64,000 nt of DNA from Anaerospora hongkongensis (GCF_004339805.1 NZ_SLUI01000003.1:310001-374000), one strand, 5' to 3'. Positions 37,785 through 47,131 are shown, counted from the first letter of the stretch. The notes: generated from the letters alone by a model not told the origin. Program-made: numbers and translations.

Positions 37785-38087
37785 GTGAAGGGTGCTCTCG
37801 TATCTTGTATGGAGATTTAAAGTGATCGGATGGCAGGGTCATAGTGGTGCTTTGTAATCCCCTGCATAAGATCTGACACCAGTATACATATTGACGGTTT
37901 AGTTTGTATTTGATGGGCGATTCACTGAAAACAAAACAACTAACGGAGAAGGGCGGCGAAAAAAGTTACCGTTGTGTGAGTAAGTGATAGATATGAGCTA
38001 GGGATACGGATTATGGCAACAGGGTAACTCAATCTACGCATCTTTAGCTCTGAAAAATTAGAATAGTATAATATAGGAGGGAAATTA
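37785..38087. other. Porin upstream region
   Basis: No gene seen. It should hold the porin promoter and 5' leader; GGAGGGAAAT lies just before its GTG start. Confidence 0.4.
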
Positions 38088-39482
38088 GTGAAAAAAACTC
38101 TATGTATTCTTTTGGTGCTTGTCATTGTACTGAGCATCACTGGTATTGCCTTTGCCGGCCCGTTCGCCGACGTACCTGCGAAACACTGGTCGTACGATGC
38201 TATTAGCAAATTGGCAAAGGCTGGTATTATTGACGGTTATAGCGATGGAACGTTCCGCGGCGACAAAACTATAACTCGTTATGAAATGGCTATAATTGTC
38301 GGGAAAGCTATGGAACGATCAGATAAAGCCGACGCAGCAAATAAAACGCTGATTGATGAGTTGGCTAATGAATTCGAGACTGAGCTGAAAAATTTAGGTG
38401 TACGAGTTGGTAAACTTGAGAACTACAACAAATCCAACTTGAAGGTAAGATTTGATAGCTTGTTTATTATGGCGAAAGATAATCCACCTGACGGTGCGCC
38501 CAAAATAAATGGGAACGATGCGTGGCGCTGGCGTAATCGTATGTATTTCACTGGCGATATTAACTCTAAAACATCTTATACAGCCCGGCTGGTGACCAGC
38601 CTAAATATCGCAGGTGCGACTACCTCTAGTTCTTCCCTTGGGACTGCTACCCAATTTGACCGCTTCTTCTTTACAACAAAAAACTTGTTAGGTTTCGATG
38701 AGGTGCGGTGGGGCCGTTTTAATTTTAGCGAGCTTGGAAGTTTCGTAGCCTATAAAAGCGGAAGTAATGATGGGGTTACTTTTTCGAAAAAACTAGGAGA
38801 TGATGCTACCTTTAAATTCGGTGCTTTCATTGCTAGCCCAGAACCTGCCGCTGTTGGGAACTTTTCTGGTGATGCGCAAGAAGTGCAATATGCAGTGTTA
38901 CAGAAGAAACTTAGCGACGAAACCACTGTAGGCGGGATGTTTTTGAATAATAATCGATTCGTAAGGCAGTCATCTTCGCCATTCAACTATGGTTACGACG
39001 ACACTCAACTCTATAATTTATACTTGTCTCATAAACTAGGGAAGTGGACACTGGCCGGCGAATACGTCTCCACATCGGTTCACAATGGAGTAGGTGCCGT
39101 GAAAGAACATCCTAAGGCGTATGCGCTGCAGATTACTAACGGAATCTACAATCCAGGAAAAATATACCCTTCCCAGGATGTCGTTGTTAAATATGACAAA
39201 CCGCATACAGATGCACTTGTTATATCATACCGCTATACAGAAATGGGAGCAATTCCGAACGGGTTGGGTACTCTAAGGTCAATGTGGATTGCTTCTCCAA
39301 CGTATAAGCTCAATGGTAATGCTTTAGACGGTAGTGACAATACAAAAGGATGGCTGTTCAGTTATCAGTATGTTCTTGCTAAGAACATTGTAGCAAATAT
39401 TGATTACCAAGATCTAAAATTCGTAAATAGCGGAGCTCCAGAGGATAAGATACTTTACACTATGATTCACGTTAAATTATAA
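38088..39482 (+). CDS. SLH-domain outer-membrane porin (OmpM-like)
   Basis: 464 residues. Signal peptide at 1-24 (ending IAFA), one SLH domain at about 25-80 (FADVPAKHWSYDAISKLAKA then GIIDGYSDGTFRGDKTITRY), a short coiled-coil stretch at about 85-115, and a C-terminal beta-barrel of alternating hydrophobic residues ending in the aromatic/basic strand YTMIHVKL. In Negativicutes such proteins tether the outer membrane to the peptidoglycan and act as the general diffusion channel. GTG start behind GGAGGG. Next to a permease for organic acids, it may be a dedicated channel for this pathway. Candidate IclR operators lie upstream. Confidence 0.88.
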   Translation: MKKTLCILLVLVIVLSITGIAFAGPFADVPAKHWSYDAISKLAKAGIIDGYSDGTFRGDKTITRYEMAIIVGKAMERSDKADAANKTLIDELANEFETELKNLGVRVGKLENYNKSNLKVRFDSLFIMAKDNPPDGAPKINGNDAWRWRNRMYFTGDINSKTSYTARLVTSLNIAGATTSSSSLGTATQFDRFFFTTKNLLGFDEVRWGRFNFSELGSFVAYKSGSNDGVTFSKKLGDDATFKFGAFIASPEPAAVGNFSGDAQEVQYAVLQKKLSDETTVGGMFLNNNRFVRQSSSPFNYGYDDTQLYNLYLSHKLGKWTLAGEYVSTSVHNGVGAVKEHPKAYALQITNGIYNPGKIYPSQDVVVKYDKPHTDALVISYRYTEMGAIPNGLGTLRSMWIASPTYKLNGNALDGSDNTKGWLFSYQYVLAKNIVANIDYQDLKFVNSGAPEDKILYTMIHVKL

Positions 39483-39488
39483 GTCTGG

Positions 39489-39546
39489 AAAGTACGCGGT
39501 ACTAATCCTGTCGCCGAAAAGTAACGAGACTACCGCGTACTTTAAT
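39489..39546 (+). terminator. Hairpin terminator after porin
   Basis: AAAGTACGCGGTA and TACCGCGTACTTT, perfect 13-pair stem with a 29-base loop, then AATTTGG. It lies just ahead of the permease gene, so partial read-through could set porin:permease ratios. Confidence 0.65.
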
Positions 39547-39562
39547 TTGGAGGGAATTGTAA

Positions 39563-40861
39563 ATGAGCATAGCTCTTTTGATAGTGCTTATAATGATAGC
39601 CGCAATTGTACTCGGCTATTTTACTGAAATTAACATTGGTTTCTATGCGCTTGCCGCTGCCTATGTAGTGGGAGCGTTTGTAATGGATCTTAAGGTGAAC
39701 GATATTATTGCGATGTGGCCCCTCAGGATTTTCTTTATAATCTTCGCAGTCACATTATTCTATAGCTTTGCTATTCTCAACGGTACTTTAGAAAAACTAG
39801 CCATGAATATCCTTTATAGGTGCAGAAAATATCCGGAGTCACTGCCTTTCGTTGTTTATTTTGTGTCAATGCTAATGTCTGGCATGGGCGCTGGTATGTA
39901 TCCAGTACTTGCCTTCATGTGCCCCTTGACAATGATGCTATGTGAAAAAACAGGCATGAGCCGCCTTTTGGGAGCGATGGCCGTATGTATGGGTGCTATA
40001 GGAGGGGCATACTTTATAACTAGCGTCAGTGGAGTAATAGTGAGAGAGCTTATTATTAAAGCTGGTTATGCCGAACAAGCGGCTTCTTATGGTATGACGG
40101 TATTTGTCATAACATTGTTTTTATCCTTCGCTCAGCTCTTCGGCATATATCTATTCACTAGACGGAAGCTAGAAGTTTCGAGTGAGACCATTGAAAAACC
40201 GGAACCTTTTACAAGAGAACAAAAAATCAATTTGTACTTGATAATCGCCGTAATGGTGGCGGTACTTGCTCCTTCAATTGCTGGCTTGATTGTCGGGAAG
40301 ACTCCTTTTGTTAAGCTGCTCCAAAGTAAGATAGATATTGGTATGGTGGCGATCCTCGCGTCAGTAGTGGCATTTTTATTCAAGATTGGCGATGAAAAGG
40401 AAGTATTAAAAAAAGTGCCATGGGATCTCATCATCTTATTATGTGGCGTGGGAATATTGATTGATATAGCTGTAAAAGCTGGAACTTTGAAAATATTAGA
40501 AAGTTGGATTGGGAGTAACGTCCCAGGATATTTACTGGCAGTTTGTTTAGTTGTAGTTTCAGGGATATTCTCGGTATTCAGTAGTACTTTAGGCGTAGTA
40601 TTGCCAACTCTATATCCCATGGTTCCAGCACTTGCTTCGGCTTCGGGTGTCTCGCCTGTAATACTCTTTGAAGCTGTTTTAATTGGAAGTCTTGCAACTG
40701 GTATGGCTCCTTTCTCAACAGGAGGAAGTTTAACGTTGGCTGGTTGCCCTAATGACGCAGCGAGGAAGGAACTCTTCCCGAAGCTATTATTTGTTTTACC
40801 TCCAGTTCAATTATTAATAGTGAGTATATTAGTCTGGTTATTTTCAATATTTTATAATTGA
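39563..40861 (+). CDS. MatC-like dicarboxylate permease (ion transporter superfamily)
   Basis: 432 residues, about 12 hydrophobic helices. The N-terminal half resembles the MatC_N dicarboxylate-carrier domain, and the C-terminal GSLATGMAPFSTGGSLTLAG near 377 fits this family. MatC carries malonate in rhizobia; others carry malate, citrate or similar acids. Good GGAGGG before the ATG. Between the porin and the lyase, it is probably the inner-membrane step for the substrate of this block; substrate unknown. Confidence 0.78.
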   Translation: MSIALLIVLIMIAAIVLGYFTEINIGFYALAAAYVVGAFVMDLKVNDIIAMWPLRIFFIIFAVTLFYSFAILNGTLEKLAMNILYRCRKYPESLPFVVYFVSMLMSGMGAGMYPVLAFMCPLTMMLCEKTGMSRLLGAMAVCMGAIGGAYFITSVSGVIVRELIIKAGYAEQAASYGMTVFVITLFLSFAQLFGIYLFTRRKLEVSSETIEKPEPFTREQKINLYLIIAVMVAVLAPSIAGLIVGKTPFVKLLQSKIDIGMVAILASVVAFLFKIGDEKEVLKKVPWDLIILLCGVGILIDIAVKAGTLKILESWIGSNVPGYLLAVCLVVVSGIFSVFSSTLGVVLPTLYPMVPALASASGVSPVILFEAVLIGSLATGMAPFSTGGSLTLAGCPNDAARKELFPKLLFVLPPVQLLIVSILVWLFSIFYN

Positions 40862-40903
40862 TACTTATTGGGCTACTGGAGTAATTAAAAACGCTTAATA
40901 AAT

Positions 40904-40930
40904 GGAACTAGTTCCACAATTAGGAACAAT
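40904..40930. promoter_or_regulatory. Candidate IclR operator 3
   Basis: GGAACTAGTTCC then ATTAGGAACAAT, matching sites 1 and 2. It ends 25 bases ahead of the lyase start (40956), where it would overlap the promoter. Confidence 0.55.
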
Positions 40931-40955
40931 ATTTAATGTAATGGAGTGAATTTAA

Positions 40956-41894
40956 TTGCGAAAATCAACACGTCTACGTCAGATTCTTGCGGCTGGAAAA
41001 ACAGTAGTTAAGCCAGGGGCCTATGATGCCTTATCGGCAATGATACTTGAGAAGGCGGGTTTTCAGGTTATCGGCTTGAGCGGTTTTGCCCTTTCTTTTG
41101 CACTACTTGGGAAGCCCGACGTTGGGCTCACTACCATGAGTGAAGTTGTAAGGGCGAGTAAGTATATATCAAGCGCTGTGCAAATTCCACTTATCGCTGA
41201 TGCTGATACTGGGTTTGGAAACGCCATAAACACTATGAGAACTACCGAAGAGTTTATCATGTCCGGTGCTGCGGCTATTCACATTGAAGACCAAGAATTT
41301 CCGAAGCGTTGCGGGCATACCACAGGAAAGACGGTTGTCAGCAGAGATGAAATGGTGGGAAAAATTAGGGCTGCGGTTAAGGTACGAGATGAACTCGACA
41401 AAGATTTTGTTATTATTGCAAGATCCGACGTAAGGGGAGTATCCGGTGGTAGTGTCGATGCGCTTATAGACAGGCTAAAAGCTTGCGTCGATGCTGGTGC
41501 GGATATGGTATTCCCAGAAGCCTTGGTCTCTGTTGAGGAATTAGAACGAATAGTTGAGGAAGTCAAAGCGCCAATTCATTATAATCGTTCAGGTGGCGGG
41601 CTATCCCCCTTGATTCCGTTGACCCAATTGCAGGAGATGGGTGTTATCATGGCAAGCGATGCGGTGTCTACAATGCGTGCTGCTGGGACTGCTATGTGGC
41701 ACTATGCAAAAGGCATGTTAGAGGGAGATATGGATTTTTCGGCAAAGTTTCTTGAAGAGTTAAAAGCAGGTCCATTAGGAGACATGAAAGCAATGCAAAG
41801 TTTTGTTGGTGGGCCGCAGATACGAGAGTTTGAAAAAGAATTTCTTCCAGCTGAAGAACTGAAAAAATATGAGAATACTACTGGACTTTTTTAA
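40956..41894 (+). CDS. Isocitrate lyase/PEP mutase-family lyase (2,3-dimethylmalate or methylisocitrate lyase-like)
   Basis: 312 residues; TIM barrel of the ICL/PEP mutase superfamily. PGAYDALSAMILEKAGFQVI at the start, metal-site DADTGFGN near 83, EDQEFPKRCGH near 109 carrying the KxCGH catalytic cysteine that marks lyases rather than PEP mutases, and IIARSDVRG near 157. These enzymes cleave branched 2-hydroxyacids by retro-aldol reaction: 2-methylisocitrate to pyruvate and succinate, or 2,3-dimethylmalate to pyruvate and propionate. TTG start eight bases after GGAGTG. The adjacent hydratase subunits are LeuCD-like, as in the dimethylmaleate branch, rather than AcnD/PrpC. Confidence 0.82.
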   Translation: MRKSTRLRQILAAGKTVVKPGAYDALSAMILEKAGFQVIGLSGFALSFALLGKPDVGLTTMSEVVRASKYISSAVQIPLIADADTGFGNAINTMRTTEEFIMSGAAAIHIEDQEFPKRCGHTTGKTVVSRDEMVGKIRAAVKVRDELDKDFVIIARSDVRGVSGGSVDALIDRLKACVDAGADMVFPEALVSVEELERIVEEVKAPIHYNRSGGGLSPLIPLTQLQEMGVIMASDAVSTMRAAGTAMWHYAKGMLEGDMDFSAKFLEELKAGPLGDMKAMQSFVGGPQIREFEKEFLPAEELKKYENTTGLF

Positions 41895-41932
41895 ATTTGC
41901 ATAATTGCAGAAATGTACAAGGAGGTTGCGCG

Positions 41933-43213
41933 ATGGGAATGACAATGGCCGAAAAGATATTAGCCGCACATGCAGGTTTAGATAAGGTTATCCCAGGGCA
42001 GATGGTAATGGCCAAAGTGGATCGGTTTCGGATTGTGGATATTGTGTTTGGTGAAATGGGAGAACTTGGTGAACATCTTGAAGAACTAGGTATTGACAAG
42101 GTTTGGGATCCTGACCGTATTGTACTTCCTATTGAACACCAAGTGCCGCCGTCTACCGTTGGAGATGCGAATAGTTACGTTGCAGCCAGGAAGTTTGCCC
42201 AAAAGTATGGTATTAAAAATTTTTATGAAATCGGGCGTCATGGAGTTTGTCACGTCTTATTTGTTGAAGAGGGTTTCGCTCGCCCAGGTGAACTAGTAGT
42301 TGCACATGACTCCCATACGACTACTTATGGAGCTCTTAATGTAGCTGCGCGGGGCATAGGCCCGATTGAATCGCTGTATGTGCTAAAGCATGGAAAGCTA
42401 TGGTTTAAGGTTCCCGAATCAGTGAAAATCGTCGTAGATGGAGTTTGGCCCGCAGGTGTTTATTCTAAGGATCTTGTGCTTTATATTGCAGGGAAATATG
42501 GTACAGATGTTGGGCTTTACAAATCTTTAGAGTTTGTTGGCCCGGCTATCGACGCTCTCTCTTTAGAAGCAAGGCAAACTATCGCGAATATGGGTATTGA
42601 ATTAGGCGCGAAGTTTGCCTTGTTCGAAGCGGATGAACTGACAATTAATTATGTTAAAGGCAAGGCGAATGATCCATTTACTCCTGTAAAAAGTGATCCT
42701 GATGCCAAGTACAGTCAGGTTATTAATATCCGAGTTGAAGATATCGAACCATATGTGGCATGCCCACACAACATGGATAATAGCGTACCTGTTTCAAATG
42801 TTGAGGGAACTGCGATTGACCAGGCATTTATCGGGTCATGCACCAATGGACGGATTGAAGATTTGCGCATCGCAGCAGGTATTCTTAAAGGGCAGAAAGT
42901 TGCAGACAGAGCAAGGCTGATTGTAATTCCAGCTTCAATGCAGATATACAAACAGGCGCTAAAGGAAGGATTACTGGAAATATTCATAGATGCAGGAGCT
43001 ATTGTTGATGGGCCAACCTGTGGTCCCTGCGCTGGCAGCGGAAAGGGCGTTCTGGGTGACGGCGAACGTTGTATATCGAGTACAAATAGGAATTTCAAAG
43101 GCCGGATGGGAAGCCCTGACTCAGGGGTGTATCTTGCATCGCCTGCGACCGTAGCTGCCTCGGCAATTACAGGATATATTACTGATCCTAGACCCTTTTT
43201 GAAGGAGGTATAG
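41933..43213 (+). CDS. Aconitase-family hydratase, large (Fe-S) subunit (module 2)
   Basis: 426 residues. The cluster cysteines are in GSCTNGRIEDLRIA near 302 and the CxxC of GPTCGPCAGSGKG near 363; HDSHTTTYGALNVAARGIG near 125 is the substrate loop. The start is the ATG at 41933 behind AAGGAGG; an upstream TTG at 41897 has no site. It follows the lyase by 38 bases and precedes its small subunit by 4. It is a diverged relative of the module 1 protein (TYGALNVAARGIG where that has THGAFGAFGTGVG). Probably hydrates a branched unsaturated di/tricarboxylate to the hydroxyacid cleaved by the lyase. Confidence 0.85.
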   Translation: MGMTMAEKILAAHAGLDKVIPGQMVMAKVDRFRIVDIVFGEMGELGEHLEELGIDKVWDPDRIVLPIEHQVPPSTVGDANSYVAARKFAQKYGIKNFYEIGRHGVCHVLFVEEGFARPGELVVAHDSHTTTYGALNVAARGIGPIESLYVLKHGKLWFKVPESVKIVVDGVWPAGVYSKDLVLYIAGKYGTDVGLYKSLEFVGPAIDALSLEARQTIANMGIELGAKFALFEADELTINYVKGKANDPFTPVKSDPDAKYSQVINIRVEDIEPYVACPHNMDNSVPVSNVEGTAIDQAFIGSCTNGRIEDLRIAAGILKGQKVADRARLIVIPASMQIYKQALKEGLLEIFIDAGAIVDGPTCGPCAGSGKGVLGDGERCISSTNRNFKGRMGSPDSGVYLASPATVAASAITGYITDPRPFLKEV

Positions 43214-43217
43214 ACTT

Positions 43218-43724
43218 ATGATTAATGTAGTTGAAGGACGGGTATGGAAATTCGGTGATGATTTAAGCACCGATTTAATGATGCCCGCATCCGTAATGCA
43301 TGGTAAGGTGCCTAAAGAAAAAATGAAGGACCATTGCATGGAGGCCAACCGGCCTGAATTTGCTTCCAGCGTAGTTCCGGGCGATATTTTAGTGGCAGGT
43401 AAAAATTGTGGCTGTGGTTCAAGTCGACCTGCCTCGGACCGTCTCAAGGAACTGGGGTTAAGTTGTATAATTGCAGAGTCTTTCTCGGCTATTTTTTTCC
43501 GCAACTCAGTATCCATCGGACTGCCTGCAATCGAAGTTAAAGGAATTGCCGAATTCTTGGCAGACGGTGATAAAGCTAAAGTTGATTTCGCAGCAGGTAG
43601 TATTACAAATATAACTACCGGAAAAACGTTGCCTTTCGCGCCTTTTCCGGAAGAGTTTAGTAATCTGCTAAGTTGCGGGGGAGTAATTAATCTTCTTAAA
43701 AAAGAAAAAGAACAGGGTATTTAA
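43218..43724 (+). CDS. Aconitase-family hydratase, small subunit (module 2)
   Basis: 168 residues. KFGDDLSTDLMMPASVM near 12 and GCGSSRPASDRLKELG near 58 identify the LeuD-like swivel domain. Usual members have GSSREHA; here GSSRPAS lacks the REHA His and Glu. The specificity loop (MMPASVMHGK) also differs both from IPM isomerase and from module 1. GAAGGAGGT precedes the ATG. With the large subunit it should define an unusual substrate. Confidence 0.83.
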   Translation: MINVVEGRVWKFGDDLSTDLMMPASVMHGKVPKEKMKDHCMEANRPEFASSVVPGDILVAGKNCGCGSSRPASDRLKELGLSCIIAESFSAIFFRNSVSIGLPAIEVKGIAEFLADGDKAKVDFAAGSITNITTGKTLPFAPFPEEFSNLLSCGGVINLLKKEKEQGI

Positions 43725-43760
43725 CTGTTCAGTAATTGTTAAAAAAGGAACTGGATTTTA

Positions 43761-43793
43761 TATAAGAGCAGCAGGATACATGCTGCTCTTATA
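43761..43793 (+). other. Intergenic RNA hairpin between hydratase and chemoreceptor (module 2)
   Basis: TATAAGAGCAGCA and TGCTGCTCTTATA pair perfectly (13 pairs) around a 7-base loop, with no T-run after. Counterpart of the hairpin at 5980-6009 in module 1. Confidence 0.6.
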
Positions 43794-43857
43794 ACAGTTA
43801 AAGCAAATTCGCTCATACGGACAACCGAGGTTTTTCCGTAATTATTCTAGGGGGATT

Positions 43858-44946
43858 ATGATGCCCGCAATTATGTTTATTACCCAAACCGATACAATGG
43901 CTGAAATGGCCAGCAATATTATTTCAAGAAACGGAGTGAATGCTTGTGTCGAAATAATAACAAATGTTCAGCAAGTAGCTAGTTTGATCGAAAGGAATCC
44001 TGACACAGATGTATATATTGCGAGAGGCGGAATAGCTACTCAGCTCAAAAAATTAACAGGTAAAACTGTGGTCGAGTTCACTGCGTCAATAACCGATGTA
44101 TTAATTCCTGTAAGTAAACTTGCAAAGTTTGGGGTAACGAAGATTGGTATCGTCGTGCAATCAACATTCATCGCTGAAGCATCGCAGGATATTGATATGG
44201 GCGATATTACCGTTTACTTGCGTACTTGTGAAACGGACGAGGACATGCGCAAGCAGACCGCAGGACTTCTCAAATTGGGAATTGGCGGACTGGTCTCCCA
44301 CAGCGTGGGGCGTGAGGTAACAAAAGAATATGAGATACCGTTTGAGTTTCTAGATGCAGGGCATTCCGCGATCAATAGAGCTATAAACGAAGCGGTCAAA
44401 ATCTCACAGGCACAGGAAGCTGTGCGGATGCGCAATAACGAGCGCAACAGGCAACTTAATTCTTGTGTGATCGAAATATATGATGCATTGGAGCAGGCTG
44501 TCGCGGCGGCAGAGCAGTTGTCTGCCGCATCCGAGGAACTTGCGGCGACAAGCCAGGAATCCGCTGAATTTGCAAAAGAAGCGGAGGAAAGAATGGGTAG
44601 AACTTCGCATATCCTTGATGTCATCCGACGGGTGGCTCAGCAAACCAATCTATTGGGACTCAACGCAGCGATTGAAGCGGCTCGAGCCGGTACAAATGGA
44701 CGTGGATTCTCTGTCGTCGCGGATGAAGTGCGTAAGTTATCTGACGAAACCAGTCGTTCAGCTAAAGATATTGGCGATATGCTATTACTCTTACGTGATA
44801 CTAACTCAAAGGTTTTGAAAAACATTGAACAAGGCAACATCATAACACAAGAACAAGCTAAAGCCACGCAAGAAATAACCCGCATGCTGGAAGGGGTAAG
44901 ATCGGTTGGACAAAAACTAATGGACATGGCGAAAAATGACCGTTAA
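43858..44946 (+). CDS. Soluble chemoreceptor with PrpR_N sensor domain (module 2)
   Basis: 362 residues, no membrane helix. PrpR_N at about 4-185 ([40 protein letters not shown]) and a chemotaxis signalling domain at about 200-362 with [20 protein letters not shown] near 257. Same layout and length as 6158-7243, and placed right after the hydratase small subunit as there. Expected to report the cytosolic level of a branched acid to CheA. Start ATG 43858 (ATGATG; the second is also possible) after GGGGG. The C terminus lacks a CheR tether. Confidence 0.85.
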   Translation: MMPAIMFITQTDTMAEMASNIISRNGVNACVEIITNVQQVASLIERNPDTDVYIARGGIATQLKKLTGKTVVEFTASITDVLIPVSKLAKFGVTKIGIVVQSTFIAEASQDIDMGDITVYLRTCETDEDMRKQTAGLLKLGIGGLVSHSVGREVTKEYEIPFEFLDAGHSAINRAINEAVKISQAQEAVRMRNNERNRQLNSCVIEIYDALEQAVAAAEQLSAASEELAATSQESAEFAKEAEERMGRTSHILDVIRRVAQQTNLLGLNAAIEAARAGTNGRGFSVVADEVRKLSDETSRSAKDIGDMLLLLRDTNSKVLKNIEQGNIITQEQAKATQEITRMLEGVRSVGQKLMDMAKNDR

Positions 44947-44999
44947 AGTAACGCAAATAAGTATTACTTATGCTCATAATTAAAAAGGGGGGAGACGTT

Positions 45000-45782
45000 A
45001 TGTTAGGAAAATCGGTGTTATTCGAAAAGAAAGGAAAGGTTGCGACTATTGCTCTTAATCGCCCTGATGCGATGAATTCGATGAATAAAGACCTTGTTGT
45101 CGAACTTATGGCGGCGCTGACAAGCGCGAGGGAGGACAGAGAAATCCGGGCGGTGGTGCTAACCGGAAAAGGCAAGGGATTTTGCGCTGGCGGGGACTTG
45201 TTCTATCTCCGCTCGCTCTCAGACCCAATAGTCGCCCGCAATTTTATTAAGGAAGCAGGGGACATCATCTCACTGATCATGGACATGGAGAAACCTGTGA
45301 TTGCCATGGTCAATGGTATTGCTGCAGGAGCCGGTTTTCAACTGGCGTTAGCCTGCGACATAGTGTTTTGCGCAAAGTCAGCGCGTTTCGCACAAAGTTT
45401 TGCCAAGGTCGGGTTAGTGCCCGATTGCGGCGGGTTTTACCTGTTGCCACGGGTCGTAGGTATTCATAAAGCGAAAGAATTGATGTTTACAGCAGACGTT
45501 ATTGACGCCGAAGCAGCGCTGAGCTTGGGTATAGTCAATAAAGTTGTCGATGACGAAGCGCTTGATGACAGCGTTTGCAAATTCGCCGCCCGTTTGGCTG
45601 ACGGGCCGCCTATTGCCTACGACATGATTAAATCCATGGTGGCTCGCAGCGACAAACTTGATCTTGAAAGCACTTTAGAATACGAGGCAGACCTCCAATG
45701 CATTTGCATGCAGACTGCGGATCACAAGGAAGGCGTCGAAGCTTTTAAGGCTAAACGGGCACCAGTATTTCAGGGCAAGTAG
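45000..45782 (+). CDS. Enoyl-CoA hydratase/isomerase (crotonase superfamily)
   Basis: 260 residues. GFCAGGDLFYL near 60 forms one oxyanion-hole strand, and GIAAGAGFQLALACDI near 107 the other. At the usual catalytic Glu positions it has KVGLVPDCGGFYLLPR with Asp, as in PaaG-type isomerases, rather than the two-Glu hydratase pattern, so isomerisation or another acyl-CoA reaction is as likely as hydration. The start is ATG 45000 after AGGGGGGAG; the ATG at 44970 lacks a site. It follows the receptor by 53 bases and precedes a CoA-transferase. Confidence 0.82.
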   Translation: MLGKSVLFEKKGKVATIALNRPDAMNSMNKDLVVELMAALTSAREDREIRAVVLTGKGKGFCAGGDLFYLRSLSDPIVARNFIKEAGDIISLIMDMEKPVIAMVNGIAAGAGFQLALACDIVFCAKSARFAQSFAKVGLVPDCGGFYLLPRVVGIHKAKELMFTADVIDAEAALSLGIVNKVVDDEALDDSVCKFAARLADGPPIAYDMIKSMVARSDKLDLESTLEYEADLQCICMQTADHKEGVEAFKAKRAPVFQGK

Positions 45783-45811
45783 TAGAAAATTATTATTTGG
45801 GAGGGTTTAAA

Positions 45812-47125
45812 ATGAGTTGGAAAGAGACTTATGCAAAGAAACTGGTGTCAGTTGAAGAAGCTGCCCAAAAAATCAAATCCAACGACCGGGTTTGGTACCC
45901 GCCTGCTGGGTGTGCCCCGGTAAGTATAATTGAGGCGCTGACCAAAAGGGCAAAAGAATTGGAAAACGTTCAGATGTCCACAGCGCTTCCGCTCTATCCC
46001 TTCGAGTATCTTAAGGGGGAGTACAAAGACCACCTTAGTCACCACACAGTGTTCCTGGGCCCCTTTGAGCGTAAGGTGATGCCGCAAGGTAATATTGAAG
46101 TAACGTCCTGCCAATTCGGTGATATAGACTGGATAACGAAAAATCGGATCGATGCCAATGTATTTATTGCGGAAGTGTCGCCACCTGATGAGAATGGTTA
46201 CATGAGCTATGGTGTAATAGGTACTTTCAATGGTGAGACGGCAGCAAAAATTGCAGATACTGTTATTGTTCAGGTCAACCGAGAAATGCCTTACGTGTAC
46301 GGGGAATCCCACTCCTTCATTCATGTAAATGACGTTGATTATATTTGCGAACAAGATCATAAACTTGCCCAACTGCAACAGCCGCCCGTCTCGGATGTTG
46401 AGAAACAAATCGCTTCGTACATAGTTCCATATATTGAGGATGGGTCTACGATCCAAATCGGCCTTGGCGGCGTAGCCAACGCAGTCGGTTTTTTTTTGGA
46501 AAACCATAAGGATTTGGGTGTTCACACTGAAATGCTCACCGATTCGATGGTGAATCTTGCAGAAAAGGGTATAATCAATGGCAGTAAAAAGACACTGCAT
46601 CCTGGCGAAATGACGGTCAGCTTTGGAATCGGATCACAAAAACTGTACGAATTTATGAACAATAACCCACAGGTCAGAACATATCCTATCAGTTATATAA
46701 CTAATGAAGAGATAATTAGAAAAAATAATAAGTTTGTCTCAATCAACAATGCACTAATGTGCGATCTGACCGGTCAGCTATGTTCCGAATCGATTGGCTT
46801 TGATCAATTTAGTGGAACAGGCGGACAACTGAATTTTGTTAGAGGTGCCTTTTTAGCACCGGGCGGTAAGTCATTCCTTGCATTTCGCTCAGTTGCCGAA
46901 CAAAAAGACGGCAGTTTGATTTCACGAATCACAGCTTCTTTTGTACCGGGCTCGGTAGTCACTACCCCGCGGTCCGATACACAATATGTTGTGACCGAAT
47001 ACGGGGTTGCAGACCTTAGGGGCAAGAGTATTCCCGAGAGAGTTAAGGCACTGGTAGCTATCGCTCATCCGCAGTTCCGCGAAGAATTGATGAATGATGC
47101 GAAGAAATACGGCCTGTTATATTAA
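45812..47125 (+). CDS. Acetyl-CoA hydrolase/CoA-transferase family protein, second
   Basis: 437 residues. Catalytic Glu in VHTEMLTDSMV (near 240), GLGGVANAVGFFL near 213, and the CoA-binding GTGGQLNF near 335. Same family as 34699-36036 but clearly diverged, so the two probably serve different acids. Start ATG 45812 after GGGAGGG; the TTG at 45797 precedes that site. It lies 29 bases after the crotonase gene. Likely loads CoA on to an acid such as propionate or butyrate, or recovers it from the end product. Confidence 0.87.
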   Translation: MSWKETYAKKLVSVEEAAQKIKSNDRVWYPPAGCAPVSIIEALTKRAKELENVQMSTALPLYPFEYLKGEYKDHLSHHTVFLGPFERKVMPQGNIEVTSCQFGDIDWITKNRIDANVFIAEVSPPDENGYMSYGVIGTFNGETAAKIADTVIVQVNREMPYVYGESHSFIHVNDVDYICEQDHKLAQLQQPPVSDVEKQIASYIVPYIEDGSTIQIGLGGVANAVGFFLENHKDLGVHTEMLTDSMVNLAEKGIINGSKKTLHPGEMTVSFGIGSQKLYEFMNNNPQVRTYPISYITNEEIIRKNNKFVSINNALMCDLTGQLCSESIGFDQFSGTGGQLNFVRGAFLAPGGKSFLAFRSVAEQKDGSLISRITASFVPGSVVTTPRSDTQYVVTEYGVADLRGKSIPERVKALVAIAHPQFREELMNDAKKYGLLY

Positions 47126-47131
47126 TAAGTA

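Noticed and set aside
45848..46600. 250-codon minus-strand frame
   Set aside because: It lies wholly inside the intact CoA-transferase gene on the other strand and has no known motif.
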